Source: Zasmidium citrigriseum (Eukaryota > Ascomycota > Dothideomycetes > Mycosphaerellales > Mycosphaerellaceae). From it: a stretch of 64,000 bases of DNA. Below the pieces are notes generated by a model. It saw only the letters and a program-made list of their open reading frames with translations. It was not told where the DNA came from and searched no databases. The stretch covers positions 62,001 through 126,000 of the forward strand of contig NHNW01000056.1 in assembly GCA_002786025.1 (NCBI GenBank), read 5' to 3'. The translations under genes were made by a program, and so were the position numbers. This document shows positions 38,789 through 48,963 of the stretch, in pieces. Within the stretch, counting starts at the first letter, position 1. Each line of letters begins with the position of its first letter.

Positions 38789-40396
38789 ATGTCCGACAAC
38801 CCGGGTCCCAGATCCAACTTTCCATTCCCTCAAGAGATTTGCGATGCGGTGTACGAGCATCTGCTCGATGCAGCGCATGTCGACACCAGTGCAGCGTCGA
38901 ACAACCAGCTGGGAGACATCATGTACGCGGAAGACATCACAATGGCCACGCCCTATCAATTCTCGACCTCCATCATGGCTGTGAACCGAGAGATGGGAAC
39001 CGACGCCGCTCAGGTGTTCTCCAGAAACACCTTCATCCTCATCAACCACAGATCGACTTCTCTGACGGAGCTGATGCGTGCCTTTCAGGTTCCAGTGATC
39101 TTGACTGGTCAAAACGTCGCCGACCGCATGCCAAACTGGAGTGTCAAGATTGACATTTTGCTTCCTCATTACCGTCACGATGTACGTCACGACCCTCAAT
39201 ACCACGGCCAGTTCCTCATCGTCGCCAAGGACCTCCCACGCTTCTGTCAAGCGTTGCAGTGGGCGTTCATTGGCTTCGAAAACACCTGCCACTTGATACT
39301 GCGTCGTGAAACTCCAACTGTTGGTTGGAGTATTTACTCTGCAGCTACTGGCAATGAGCGACCGCTACTCATTGTCAGGTTTCAGTCGTTCGATCAGGCC
39401 GATGCAGTCCAAACGGTGAGTAGGGTCATGACTCCCGAGATCGAAGAGTCCATCATCAACGTTCTTCGCAAGTGCGTCTGCGGCGGGCTTCAAGTCGCCA
39501 TTGGCGGCAGCATCACTGGCAATCGCAAGCTGAGACTGTCGATGCTGTCCACAGCACCCCCGAGAATCTTCCTTCCAGCAATGGCATGGAGTGTGCTCGA
39601 TCAGCTTGTCGCTGCCCACACGCTGATCGATAGGCTCTGGCATGAGGGCAAGTTCGCTCAGATCTACATTCTCTGCGAAGCCCTGAGTCGTGAGCTTCGG
39701 ACATCGGTTCTCTTCAACCCAGACACGGTGGAGACGAGCATCAACGCCACTTCCGATCCAATGGCCCGCATAGCATGTGTCGCACAGGACATGTTTGCAT
39801 ATGGCCTGGCTGCGGCGTTGAAGTCTTCCGAACATGACGAGATCTTCTTCGCGAGGATGGAATACCGCAAGTGGTCCAGACGTCTCGTACCGCCCGTCAA
39901 CTTATTTCCATTGTCGGCGGCATTCGTACCGGCCGTTGGAGCTGGCCGTGAGATCTTGCATCCAATCGCAGTTTGGGGCGACATGGTCTCCAGGTCTACG
40001 CATTTGCTGTCCAACTTGGGTGATTTTCCCGCTTTCGCCCCAACCATGTGGGCAAATTTCGATGATGGAGTGGAGAAGTTGAAGTCGTTCGTGGAGGCGA
40101 TGCCGAACGCCAAGTACATGGCCCATGATCTCAAGCTCATGATCGAGCTGCAGGATAAGCGTGACGAGTATGACCCTGAGGACGGAGAAGACTTGTCCAA
40201 GCAGTTCGTGTCAAAGATGAGCGTCAACCAGCTCGACACTTTCTCATTCAAGACGCCGTTGGCCTACCAGTATCGGGTGCCCGAGGAGATGGATCACTGG
40301 ACGGATACTCGCCTAGATGCCATCTACCGGCAGGATGCAGCAAAGAACAGACAGGCGACGGAAAAGGCGCAAGCAACGACTGCGCCTGCAAGATGA
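38789..40396 (+). CDS. F-box-like protein B4 (family B)
   Basis: Intronless, 535 aa from ATG 38789 (AACCATGTCC). The core FPFPQEICDAVYEHLLDAA (residues 11-29) is a diverged form of LPREIRDxIY. Landmarks: IMAVNREMGTDAAQVFSRNT, DLPRFCQALQWAFIGFENTC, INVLRKCVCGGLQVAIGGSI, MAWSVLDQLVAAHTLIDRLW, FVSKMSVNQLDTFSF (near residue 473) and VPEEMDHWTD. A short Ala/Thr/Gln-rich tail ends the protein. Third tandem copy. Confidence 0.87.
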   Translation: MSDNPGPRSNFPFPQEICDAVYEHLLDAAHVDTSAASNNQLGDIMYAEDITMATPYQFSTSIMAVNREMGTDAAQVFSRNTFILINHRSTSLTELMRAFQVPVILTGQNVADRMPNWSVKIDILLPHYRHDVRHDPQYHGQFLIVAKDLPRFCQALQWAFIGFENTCHLILRRETPTVGWSIYSAATGNERPLLIVRFQSFDQADAVQTVSRVMTPEIEESIINVLRKCVCGGLQVAIGGSITGNRKLRLSMLSTAPPRIFLPAMAWSVLDQLVAAHTLIDRLWHEGKFAQIYILCEALSRELRTSVLFNPDTVETSINATSDPMARIACVAQDMFAYGLAAALKSSEHDEIFFARMEYRKWSRRLVPPVNLFPLSAAFVPAVGAGREILHPIAVWGDMVSRSTHLLSNLGDFPAFAPTMWANFDDGVEKLKSFVEAMPNAKYMAHDLKLMIELQDKRDEYDPEDGEDLSKQFVSKMSVNQLDTFSFKTPLAYQYRVPEEMDHWTDTRLDAIYRQDAAKNRQATEKAQATTAPAR

Positions 40397-40691
40397 AACT
40401 CGGCGTAAGGTGTTGAAAGAGGGGGAGCCCAAACCAGATTGTCTCAATAAGGGCTGAACAGATCAAATTGTGAGTAGATGTGCGTTTTGGGTCTGTTTTT
40501 GGCGATCACCATAAGAACATCGCTACGGCGTTAGGCGTTTTTGAAATTAAACTTTACACACCGACTTTTCCAGTCCCATTCTCCAAACTGTGGCTTTACT
40601 TTGGTATGCCGGTAAGCTGTCCCGTTGCATGGTCGTAAGACCTTGCGGCGAGAATCGATCGAAAGTTATGAGCTTCTCATCGTGACCTTTG

Positions 40692-41285
40692 TTACGGCTG
40701 TTGGGCCGACAGCTTGAAGCCTTCGAGGATCGTGCTTCTCATCGTCTCGCTCACGAACGTGACCTTTGTCTCCTCCTGAGATCGTGAGAGAATCCTATCT
40801 TTCGCCTCCTGTGCCGTAATCCAAGCCCAGTCATCATGCTCATCCGGATCAATCTCAATCTTCTCCACATTCTCCACTTCGACCATGAACACCACGACGG
40901 CCCAAGCTCCTCCTTCCTCGTCATACACCACGGAGATTGGGTTTGAGTCGCTGTACTGCCGACTGGATACAGGCCTTCCAATCTTTGCCGCTTTGAGACC
41001 GGTCTCTTCGAACAGCTCGCGGGTGGCGACATCTGCGAGGGTCTTGTCGGTCTTCTCAGCGGTGCCGCCAGGCAACTCCCACATCGATGGAAATGTGTCG
41101 TCCTCGGCTCGGCGGAGGATCAATGTCTGTGTGATGGTGCTGCTCGAGTCGGTATCTTGGTGTTGGCGCAGAATCATGGCCCCAACAATGACGCCTTCGA
41201 CATCTGGGTAGAGAGCTTTAATGGATGCTGGAGATCTCTCGGATAGTAATTGAGTTGTGTCTCGAGTACTCGCTGTGCTGTCCAT
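40692..41285 (-). CDS. Nudix hydrolase
   Basis: Minus strand, intronless, 197 aa from ATG 41285; the longer open frame upstream is leader. Nudix hydrolases cleave nucleoside diphosphates linked to another moiety. The Nudix box starts at PGG (72-74) and ends RELFEETGL (89-97), keeping the metal-binding REx2EE. At the position where the fungal subgroup usually has Glu after Asp (GD-E), this protein has K81, so the canonical first Glu is missing. Beta strands around GVIVGAMIL and WAVVVFMVEV complete the fold. A general fungal housekeeping gene; exact substrate cannot be told from sequence. Divergent from the 41.9-kb gene. Confidence 0.88.
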   Translation of the reverse strand: MDSTASTRDTTQLLSERSPASIKALYPDVEGVIVGAMILRQHQDTDSSSTITQTLILRRAEDDTFPSMWELPGGTAEKTDKTLADVATRELFEETGLKAAKIGRPVSSRQYSDSNPISVVYDEEGGAWAVVVFMVEVENVEKIEIDPDEHDDWAWITAQEAKDRILSRSQEETKVTFVSETMRSTILEGFKLSAQQP

Positions 41286-41919
41286 GGCGCTGATCCGTCG
41301 TTCAATGCTCGATTTGTAGGGCGATGCGTGTGGGATAGATGTTCTTCTTGTTTGATGTTTTGATAGTTCAAAGGGCGTGAGGTCAGCAACACGGAGCCAA
41401 GTCCGAGGGTGAGTCATCAGTTGAACCTTGCTCCTGTCTTCCATCTTCCATCTTCCATCTTCCAACTTTCTAACCCACTCAAAGCCGCCATTCGTCAAAG
41501 TTGCATATGACAACTCTGTTCATTCCTAGACAATCGACAATAAAGAGAATGAGCACAATCCTTCGCGCCTACAACAAACATCTGATCCATATATGTTTGA
41601 GGACTTTGACAGGCTGTCAATGACAGCTGAAGCTGTCTCCCTAGCCCCTGATTCACTAACCCCTCTTGTTCTTTCACTTTCGAAAAAGACATCTTTCTTA
41701 TTCAATCTATAGATATTCGTCAGCTGATTATATGTATTCAGATGCTGTCAGATGCCTCGATCCGTGCTGCAGCCTAGACATGCGAGCCCGTGCTCTGGTC
41801 TTCGGTCTCTGCACAAAAGACTGCAACCATTCTACTCTGTTTCTCTCTCTTCTCTCGCTATACATCATCCAGCAAGATACGATTCCGACTCCACCTTTCG
41901 ATCGATACTACGTCTCATC
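41286..41919. other. divergent upstream region
   Basis: A 634-bp spacer between the Nudix gene and the 41.9-kb gene. A short CTTCCAT triplication at 41439-41465 is the only repeat. The frame upstream of 41920 has an alternative ATG at 41752. Confidence 0.5.
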
Positions 41920-43308
41920 ATGGATACCACACAGGACCTCCGCACCGCTCTCGCCGATATCAAGGCCCGCTTCAAGCAACTGAAAGACTCGTACCACAGT
42001 CTCGACTTTGACACCCGCCGCGACATTCGCCGTCCGCATACCGCCGATCGCTTCACGTGCGCCGCGATCTTCCAACACCAGCCCGGTACCAGAAGCCCAG
42101 CTGACTTCTTACTCGACCACGTTCTCAACCTCAAGCCGGAAGCCAAACACGACGAGCCTACCGCCGAGGTTTGCCCATTCAATGACTACTTCTACTGTGA
42201 CATCCAGCACGCACAGATGGCAGTTGACGAAGGCAACTGCACGAAGGCAGCCGGAGCTATCACGGCCGCCGAAGGAAAATATCAGAAGGTCAAGGAGATG
42301 CTCGCTCGCATGACCGAGGCAGCAGAGCCAGCTCTTCGCAAGCAAGAAGGCTGGCTCGTGACATACGGTTGGAACGAGCTCTGCTACCGGGTGCAAAAGG
42401 GCGTTCCGCTCCAAGACGCGATTGACCGAGCTCAGCGAAACGACGATTACCGAGCCCGCCAGTTCAACACTGACCTCTGGAATGGCCCACGTCTCTACTT
42501 CTCCTACCAGCAAGCCGACCACGTTCCCGTCAACAAGCCTATCTTCCCGACTGATATCCCCAACGTCTTCGGTGTCCCGACTCCCAAGTACAGCCCCACC
42601 CCCGACGAATACCAGATCCTCTGGAACAAATACAAGAACGCCTGGGTCGGACTCTCTTCCTTCGACGACAACTTCCCGCATCCTCTCGACTTCATGAAGG
42701 ACGTCTTCAATGAAGAGCAATACATCAGCGGCCAACCCTTTGATGTCACCATCAAGATGTTTTTCCTGCGTGCCGCTGGCGACTTCGAGACCGTGTTCGT
42801 CAAGCCTGTCATGGGTTGGGAGACTCAGAAGCTCGCTGGTTACGAAGTCCGTGACATCGACAAGAGCGAGTTCGCAATTCTGGAGGACGACGAGGAGATC
42901 GCGACGCTGCAGAAGTACCTCGCCAAGGTGGAGATGCCGCGTTGGCATCCAGATCGTATCAATCGTCGGACGGGGATTGCGGGTGAGGTGGATGCAAGGA
43001 TCGGAGCCAAGGAAGAGAACAAGGCCGTCTTTCTTGCTCTTCAGGATCTGGTCGAGATGCTGAAAGACTGGAAGGAGTATTTCAAGCATCCAATGGAGAT
43101 CAATACGAAGTGGGAGACGGAGAAGAAGAGCATGAGGTTCTGGCAGAGGCGGGAGGCTGCAATTAAGGCGCTGAATGAGGAGTGGGAGCGCAAGCAGAGG
43201 GAGGAGGAGGAGAAGATGAAGTCTGAGGAGGAGAAGCCGAAGGCCGAGGGAGAGAAGAAGGACAGCGTGCCGGAGGAGCCTGTGAGCTGGTTGGATGATG
43301 TCTTTTAG
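41920..43308 (+). CDS. hypothetical protein with WHPDR motif and charged tail
   Basis: Intronless, 462 aa from ATG 41920 (CATCATGGA); an upstream in-frame ATG at 41752 would add 56 unconvincing residues. Residues 340-355 include PRWHPDRINRRTG, resembling the HPD loop of J-domains found degenerately in many fungal proteins of unknown function. A full J-domain is not evident. A Lys/Glu-rich tail (about residues 410-455) is probably coiled or disordered. No signal peptide or TM. It could be a cochaperone-like protein, but that rests on the HPD alone. Its antisense strand is also open for 436 codons, a side effect of codon bias. Confidence 0.75.
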   Translation: MDTTQDLRTALADIKARFKQLKDSYHSLDFDTRRDIRRPHTADRFTCAAIFQHQPGTRSPADFLLDHVLNLKPEAKHDEPTAEVCPFNDYFYCDIQHAQMAVDEGNCTKAAGAITAAEGKYQKVKEMLARMTEAAEPALRKQEGWLVTYGWNELCYRVQKGVPLQDAIDRAQRNDDYRARQFNTDLWNGPRLYFSYQQADHVPVNKPIFPTDIPNVFGVPTPKYSPTPDEYQILWNKYKNAWVGLSSFDDNFPHPLDFMKDVFNEEQYISGQPFDVTIKMFFLRAAGDFETVFVKPVMGWETQKLAGYEVRDIDKSEFAILEDDEEIATLQKYLAKVEMPRWHPDRINRRTGIAGEVDARIGAKEENKAVFLALQDLVEMLKDWKEYFKHPMEINTKWETEKKSMRFWQRREAAIKALNEEWERKQREEEEKMKSEEEKPKAEGEKKDSVPEEPVSWLDDVF

Positions 43309-43658
43309 ACGCTCGACCGAGTGGCCCCGTTGACTCCCGCCTTCTCGACGAACAGCAGTGGTTACAGCACAAGCCTCCGACAACCAAAACGACGAACCCT
43401 CTGACCACCATTCCTCCAATTACCAATCCCCCGACAACAACCTCAAGCGTATCGAAGCCGACGACATGGCCAGGCAAAATGACATTCAATACCACCATCC
43501 CCCTAGGAAGATTGGCCTGGAGCACATCACCGACAAGCACGTCGCCGAATCTCAAAAGTCACACTGGCTCCCCAAGAGACTCGCCAGTTTGAGGGGTCAT
43601 GAGCAAGCAGCTCGAAGCATTGTTTCCAAGCCATAACATACCTCTCTAGAATACCAAA
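43309..43658. other. intergenic (convergent)
   Basis: A 350-bp spacer. A 56-codon ATG frame (43466-43636, plus) is hydrophilic and without recognisable features; not called. Confidence 0.45.
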
Positions 43659-45429
43659 TCAAACCTTCTCAAGCCTAACTTCCTCCCCATCGACCTCCCT
43701 CTTCTCCAAACTCCCCGTCCGTGCCGCCTTCCCCACATCCTCAATATCCCCAAAGTCCACTCCGCCAAACAACTCATCCATCCTCTCCAAACTAATCCCC
43801 TTCGTCTCCGGCACAAAAAACCACGCAATCCCCACCATTACCACACAGAAACTCCCAAAAATAAAGTACGTTCCGTAGCCATGACTCCCAACCGTGACGA
43901 GCATGACCGGTGTAGCCCTCGCAACAACAAGATTGAACAGCCACTGCGTCGCAGCCGCAAGACTGACATTCAACCCCCGCAACCTCGACGTCGGAATCTC
44001 AGAAACATAAATCCAACAAACCGGTCCCCAGCCAAACTGGAAAAACGCCGCAAACAAATACACCATCACCAGCGCTACATATCCAGCCGCAGAGACAGGA
44101 GCGCCGGTGACGGGCGGGTCAAAGCGGACGTAGAATCCCAGGTAGAACATCGCTATGGCCATGGCGGTGCCGGTCCACATGAAGGACCAGCGGCGGCCGA
44201 GGGTGTCCGCCAGGAAGATGAGGAAGAGGGCGCAGGCGACCATTTTTACGATGCCGTAGATGCCGGTTGCGAAGAGGGAGTTGGAGTTGCCGGTTATGCC
44301 GAGGTTCGTGAAGATTGTTGGTGCTGGAGAGAGATCGTTAGTAAGAGGTCATACGTTTGATGGAGCTGTACTTACCGTAGTAGTTGATTGCGTTCGTGCC
44401 CGTCATCTGCACAAAGTCAGCACATGACAATTACAAGATCTCTGGAAACGTCTTACCTGCTGACATATCATCAACACAATCGACAAAAGCGCCCTCCTCC
44501 GGTTCCTCGGAACAGTCCACATCTCCTTCACAATCGGCCAAAACCCCTTCCCGCCATTGACACTATTCAGCTCCTCCTCCAACTGCCGTTGCATCTCCAA
44601 CATCTCCGCTTGGACATACGGATGATCCTCCGGCAGCTTCCTGACATGCGCCAGAACCCGGCTCGACTCCTCCCAGCGATCCGTGCGGGCCAGCCAGCGA
44701 GGCGACTCGTTGCATAGGAGCATTCCGATGAACAGGAGTGTTGGTGGGAGACATTGCATGGCGAGGGGCACTTGCCATTGGCCGTTACCGGAGATGTGTA
44801 GTTTGGAGCCGTAGTTGATCCAGAAGGCGAGCATGGCGCCCATGGTCTCGAAGAGCTGGTACAGACCGACGAGCATGCCTCTTGTGGCTCGGGGTGCGTT
44901 CTCGGAGATGTATGTGGGCGTCAACATTGTCGCTCCTCCCAGGCCGAGACCTTCGATGAAGCGTCCTGCGTATAGACAGCCCAAATTCCCTGAACTGGCG
45001 GCTTGCATCATGCCTCCGATGGCTGCGAAGAATGCCGCACCGAGAAGTCCTGGTTTCCGTCCCCATTTGTCTCCGCAGGGGTTTGCGACGAGAGCGCCCA
45101 GGAAAGCACCGCATTGCATCACAGAGACGATGTTGGCGCTGAGGTTTGCGTCAGCAAGTTTGGCGTTGTCGCCCTGGTAGCCAAAGGCTTTTTCGAAGGT
45201 CGGTAGGGTGATGACGCCGCCGATGATGCCGATGTCCTGAACATAACAATTAGCTCAGACATCTGGGTGGAGCAGTGGATGATAATACCATTCCAAAGAG
45301 TGTGCCGCCAAAGCAAGAGGCACAGGCGAGGAGGAAGACTCGGAGGTTGTAGATCTCGGGCGGATCTACTTTCATGGCATCGTTACGCACGATGCGCGAA
45401 AGAATCCGGAAGCCCAGCCCTGGAGCCAT
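43659..45429 (-). CDS. MFS sugar transporter (SP family)
   Basis: Minus strand, four exons: 45429-45289, 45236-44457, 44406-44376, 44323-43659; introns of 52, 50 and 52 bp, all GT-AG, give 538 aa. A plasma-membrane sugar/H+ symporter by family. Motifs: DKWGRKPG loop, [31 protein letters not shown] spanning the second splice junction, LGRRWSF, and PETKGISLE near the end. Twelve hydrophobic segments are evident. The 31-bp third exon encodes only [10 protein letters not shown] plus one base. The start at 45429 is preferred since the codon at 45450 is TTG. Substrate (hexose, disaccharide or polyol) cannot be assigned. Confidence 0.93.
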
Positions 45430-46131
45430 GGTGTCAGTCGTCAATGTCAAGCCGGAATCGAAGAAGCACGAGGAAAAGAAAGAAGAGGTGAGGTGGTGGG
45501 ATAAATGCGAGGTTCAAGTAAGCCCAGTGCCACGCCGCATCCATGCAAATGTGGAGCTTGTCGGATATTGGCACGCGGCCAAGGCAGAATGCGAGGAACG
45601 ATTGGTCGAAGAGGACTTCATCCTGTCGATCGATGCTTGTTTCGATGTAGCACGGGAGCGTTGCAGTCTGGGGTCTCCACGCCGGAGAATGTGGAGGGCG
45701 GGGAGGATTCAGCCGGCGCCGGGTAAATGCGTGACTTCACTTGAGATGGGTATGGTTGAGAGAAGTTCAAATTTTTTGCGTCATCGAAAGTATGTCTCAT
45801 TCGTGCTGTTTGGTGGTATGTGAGGGCTGCGTGCGCGAGGCTTCGAGTCAGTCTGCCTGCATTTTGAAAGTCTCCAACCACTTATGCGGTGAAGTGCCCC
45901 CTCGGTGCAATGCATGCCGAAAGGACTTTCTCATCTTGGTGCCCCCACGATTCTCCGTATGTGCTGTTCTTGCTCCATCAAACATCTTCTCTATCTCCGC
46001 AACTCTTCCCGCACAACAGTACGTCGTTGATGGTTCCAGTAGCATAGATTGACCACTCGGACTGGAGAGAGCGAACGACTGTTGCAGCCAGTCGTCTTCC
46101 TGTCTTGTGCTTTCCGCTGGCTCCTTTGTGC
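45430..46131. other. intergenic
   Basis: A 702-bp spacer between the transporter promoter and the 3' end of B5. No supported feature. Confidence 0.5.
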
Positions 46132-47647
46132 TCACGGATCATTGTCGTTTTTCCAACCGCGCATTCCATTCGGTACGGTGTACTGATACGCTGCGTCGGT
46201 TTGGAAATGATAATCGTTGCCCATTCGAAAGATGCTTGTGTTTCCCAGAATGACCTTCGTCGCAAGCTTGCGCTGAATCATCTGTTCCTGGCCCTGTTGA
46301 TTGGTTAGCATACAATTCACGAGTTAGAGCTAAGTCGTGTACCCATCGATCGTCCCAAATAGTCTGCAATGCAGCGGCATCCATCTGGAAATGCGGCTTT
46401 GTACTATGCCCGGCGACCCATCGCATCTTGAGCACACCCAACTGCAAGACCAGCGTCCGAATTTGCGTATTCGTCTTCCTTGGTCCAATAGCCTCAATCA
46501 ACGTACGCAGGCGGAACAGCTCGAAATGGGTCATGAGGAATGCGCCTGGTAGGACTGCCATGTCCGCGTTGTACTTTGCCAGCTCTGGCCAGAAAGATGG
46601 TTGCATGCAGAGGGCAGTCGCTACCTCTTCGGCTTGCTCGAGAAGTAGCAGGGCACTGTACCGATAGTCTTCCTTGAGGTATGACACGATGCCCATGACG
46701 CAGCAGTCGATGAAGATGAGTATCCAGCGGACGAGCGGCTCGGCGTTGGTCGATTTGATGACGTCGCTGTAGATGTCGTGGAGGAAGCCGCATTTCCAGT
46801 GTTTGCAGAGGCGTTTGACGATCTTGATGGCTTGGCCATGCTTGCCGGCGGAGAAGAGGTTGTTGATCTGGTACTTTGTTGCGACGCAAAACTCGACCAT
46901 AGCCCAAGGCATGGCGACGAGGGAGATCTTGATGGGACTCATGGTCCTGATGAGGGCTCGTCGGTCGAAAGAAGGAAAGCAGTTCTCGATCCCAACCACC
47001 ATACCCGCTTCGATGCACATCTTGAAGGGATCAAGCAACGACCTGACCAGCTTGTCCGAGATGCATTTCTGGGGATGCGATCGGAAGGAGAAATTGATGG
47101 TCGTTGGGCAGGTGGCGAGGGAGGTATCCGGCCGCCAGGTGTGCTTCGCTCCAGTCGTGGGATCGAAGACGTAGGCCTCTACTTGTCGAGACCTCGAGCC
47201 GGAGTAGAGCAGCCACTGAAGCGCGACGCACACCTTCTCCAGCTCGTAGGCCAAGAACAAGTAGTGCCGAGTGGTGTTTGGCCGCTTCTTCTTCTCGTCG
47301 AGGCCGGGGGTAACGACCTCGACCTGCAAGCTGACCTTCTGGCCCTTGAAGGTGCGCTTGAGGCGCGAGGTCTGCAGGCTCTCCAGGCCCATGTTGAGGA
47401 GGAGCTTTTTCAGCGCCTGGGCCTTAGCGGAGAGGAGGACAAAGGCGTTGTTCGTGAAGAACGTCGCCCCTGCCTCGACAGCGACGTCCCTGCTCACCCC
47501 CATCAGTCCCATCGACCATTCTCCGCCATTGTGCTCTCGCACGAAGAGCTCTTCGTAGATCTGGTTGCGTAGCTCGCGAGGGAGCCGGAGAAACGGGGGC
47601 GGATTGGGAGAAACTTTCTCCCGCCGGCCGAAGGAGTACAAGGGCAT
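46132..47647 (-). CDS. F-box-like protein B5 (family B), two exons, inverted
   Basis: Minus strand; exon 1 is 47647-46343 and exon 2 is 46293-46132. The 49-bp intron (GTACAC...AACAG, with a GCTAAC branch site) joins in phase 0, giving 488 aa. The core FLRLPRELRNQIYEELF is at residues 19-35, followed by GVSRDVAVEAGATFFTNN, ELEKVCVALQWLLYSGSRS, LLDPFKMCIEAGMVVGIEN and MPWAMVEFCVATKYQINNLF. Exon 2 supplies the family C-terminus: FQTDAAYQYTVPNGMRGW. The other four members have no intron. Unspliced translation would miss that conserved end, supporting the splice. Shortest and most diverged member of the family. Confidence 0.82.
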
Positions 47648-47907
47648 CGTTGCGGCGGAGCGGGCGGTGCAGGTGAGGATGTATGGTGCGGCGTGAGAAA
47701 GGATTTCTTTAGATCTGAAGTTGTTGTTGTTTTGGCTGTGGCGCTAGCGTGCGGGTCCTCCCGATCCATTCACTCACTCCCGACTTGCACCCTATCCCCG
47801 CGCCGCCTCGGATCTCCATCATCCCCTCTGCATCGACTCAACTGCTTAGACACCCGTATGTATCTTGGGGATCGTGGCATTTACAACAGCTGATTCCAAT
47901 AGCAGTC

Positions 47908-48963
47908 ATGGCATCCATACGGCCATCACCTGCCGACCCGCCCGCACGCGACCGACTGTTCGCCATTCCCGAGCTCGTCGAGAACATCATCATCCACAGC
48001 CATCGCCACAATCGAGAAGGCGATCTGCTCGTGATGATGGCGGTCAGCACTCAGTTCCGCGATATTATGACAACCTCTCCCACCATCCGCCGCATCATTG
48101 GCTTTGACCAGTACCCGGACGACGTCGGTATCCCGCCACGCTATTATGGCAGCGGTCCCGATTACTTTACCGTCTCTACTGAGCGTCGTACGTCGCACAA
48201 CAACATCTTGGGATTATGGGACGGTGGAGATATCTGCATCTCTGGCGACATTGTCCTTGAGGCTCCAGATTGCCGTTTCCGTCATACTATTGACTCTACC
48301 ACTGGTGAACTACGGGGCGATCTCGAGATCGTTTACCTGGAGACGCCGGGGAACGAGAGCGAGCATCGACACGCCAGACTGCGGCACAAATGGTGCAAAG
48401 ATATCGAGGGCAAATGGAGGCACCACTCGTACAAGGATCTCCATCTGAGCAAGAAGGCCAAGGTTATCAAAGTTACATTCAGTAGCGATTATGCTTTCGA
48501 CTACGAATGCGCAAGAGAAGACGGTTGGATGGAAGCCACCTTCGAGGTCAAGGGCTCGGCTACCTTCGGTCAGACCCTCGACATTGCCAAGTCGCTAATG
48601 ACAGCTGCTGACTGGCACAATGTCTCTCGCCTCTTCCATGGCGAACACGCCTGCTATATGCACTGGCGGCTGCACTCCATCCCAGAGAGTCTGCCGTGGC
48701 TCTTACCGCACCGTCTCTATAGAGATCGTGATACAACCGCATACGACACCAGGATGAGCTGGAGTTGGCAGGACTTTGTTGAGGACTCGCTCGTTGGATT
48801 TGTCATCGGGACTCCGAGCGTTTCGGACAACGTCGACTCGGACACTGAGTTCTGGAGCAGTATGAAGGACCGCAACCACAAGTTCGAGATCCCAGGCCAA
48901 GACGAGCCGACGGAAGACTCGGCTGAAGACCGTCTTGATTGGATTGGTGCCGACCTGGCATGA
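47908..48963 (+). CDS. F-box protein C1 (family C)
   Basis: Intronless, 351 aa from ATG 47908; the open frame upstream starts with GTG and is leader. The F-box-like region is FAIPELVENIII, then a MAVSTQFRDIMTTSPTIRR stretch (residues 18-60), the typical spacing of an F-box with its hydrophobic third helix. Family C landmarks: YKDLHLSKKAK (HSYSKMxFWK in C2/C3), GSATFGQTLDIAKSL, and WSWQDFVEDSLVGFVIGTPS near the C-terminus. It is longer than C2-C4 because of extra segments around the SHNNILGLWDGGDI region and an acidic tail. Probable SCF adaptor by family; target unknown. Confidence 0.85.
   Translation: MASIRPSPADPPARDRLFAIPELVENIIIHSHRHNREGDLLVMMAVSTQFRDIMTTSPTIRRIIGFDQYPDDVGIPPRYYGSGPDYFTVSTERRTSHNNILGLWDGGDICISGDIVLEAPDCRFRHTIDSTTGELRGDLEIVYLETPGNESEHRHARLRHKWCKDIEGKWRHHSYKDLHLSKKAKVIKVTFSSDYAFDYECAREDGWMEATFEVKGSATFGQTLDIAKSLMTAADWHNVSRLFHGEHACYMHWRLHSIPESLPWLLPHRLYRDRDTTAYDTRMSWSWQDFVEDSLVGFVIGTPSVSDNVDSDTEFWSSMKDRNHKFEIPGQDEPTEDSAEDRLDWIGADLA

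Noticed and set aside
42109..43419. 436-codon open frame on the minus strand
   Set aside because: Exactly antisense to the 41920-43308 gene; Leu/Val/His-rich composition typical of the complement of a GC3-rich gene, no motifs.
46778..47572. 264-codon plus-strand open frame
   Set aside because: Antisense shadow of B5 exon 1.
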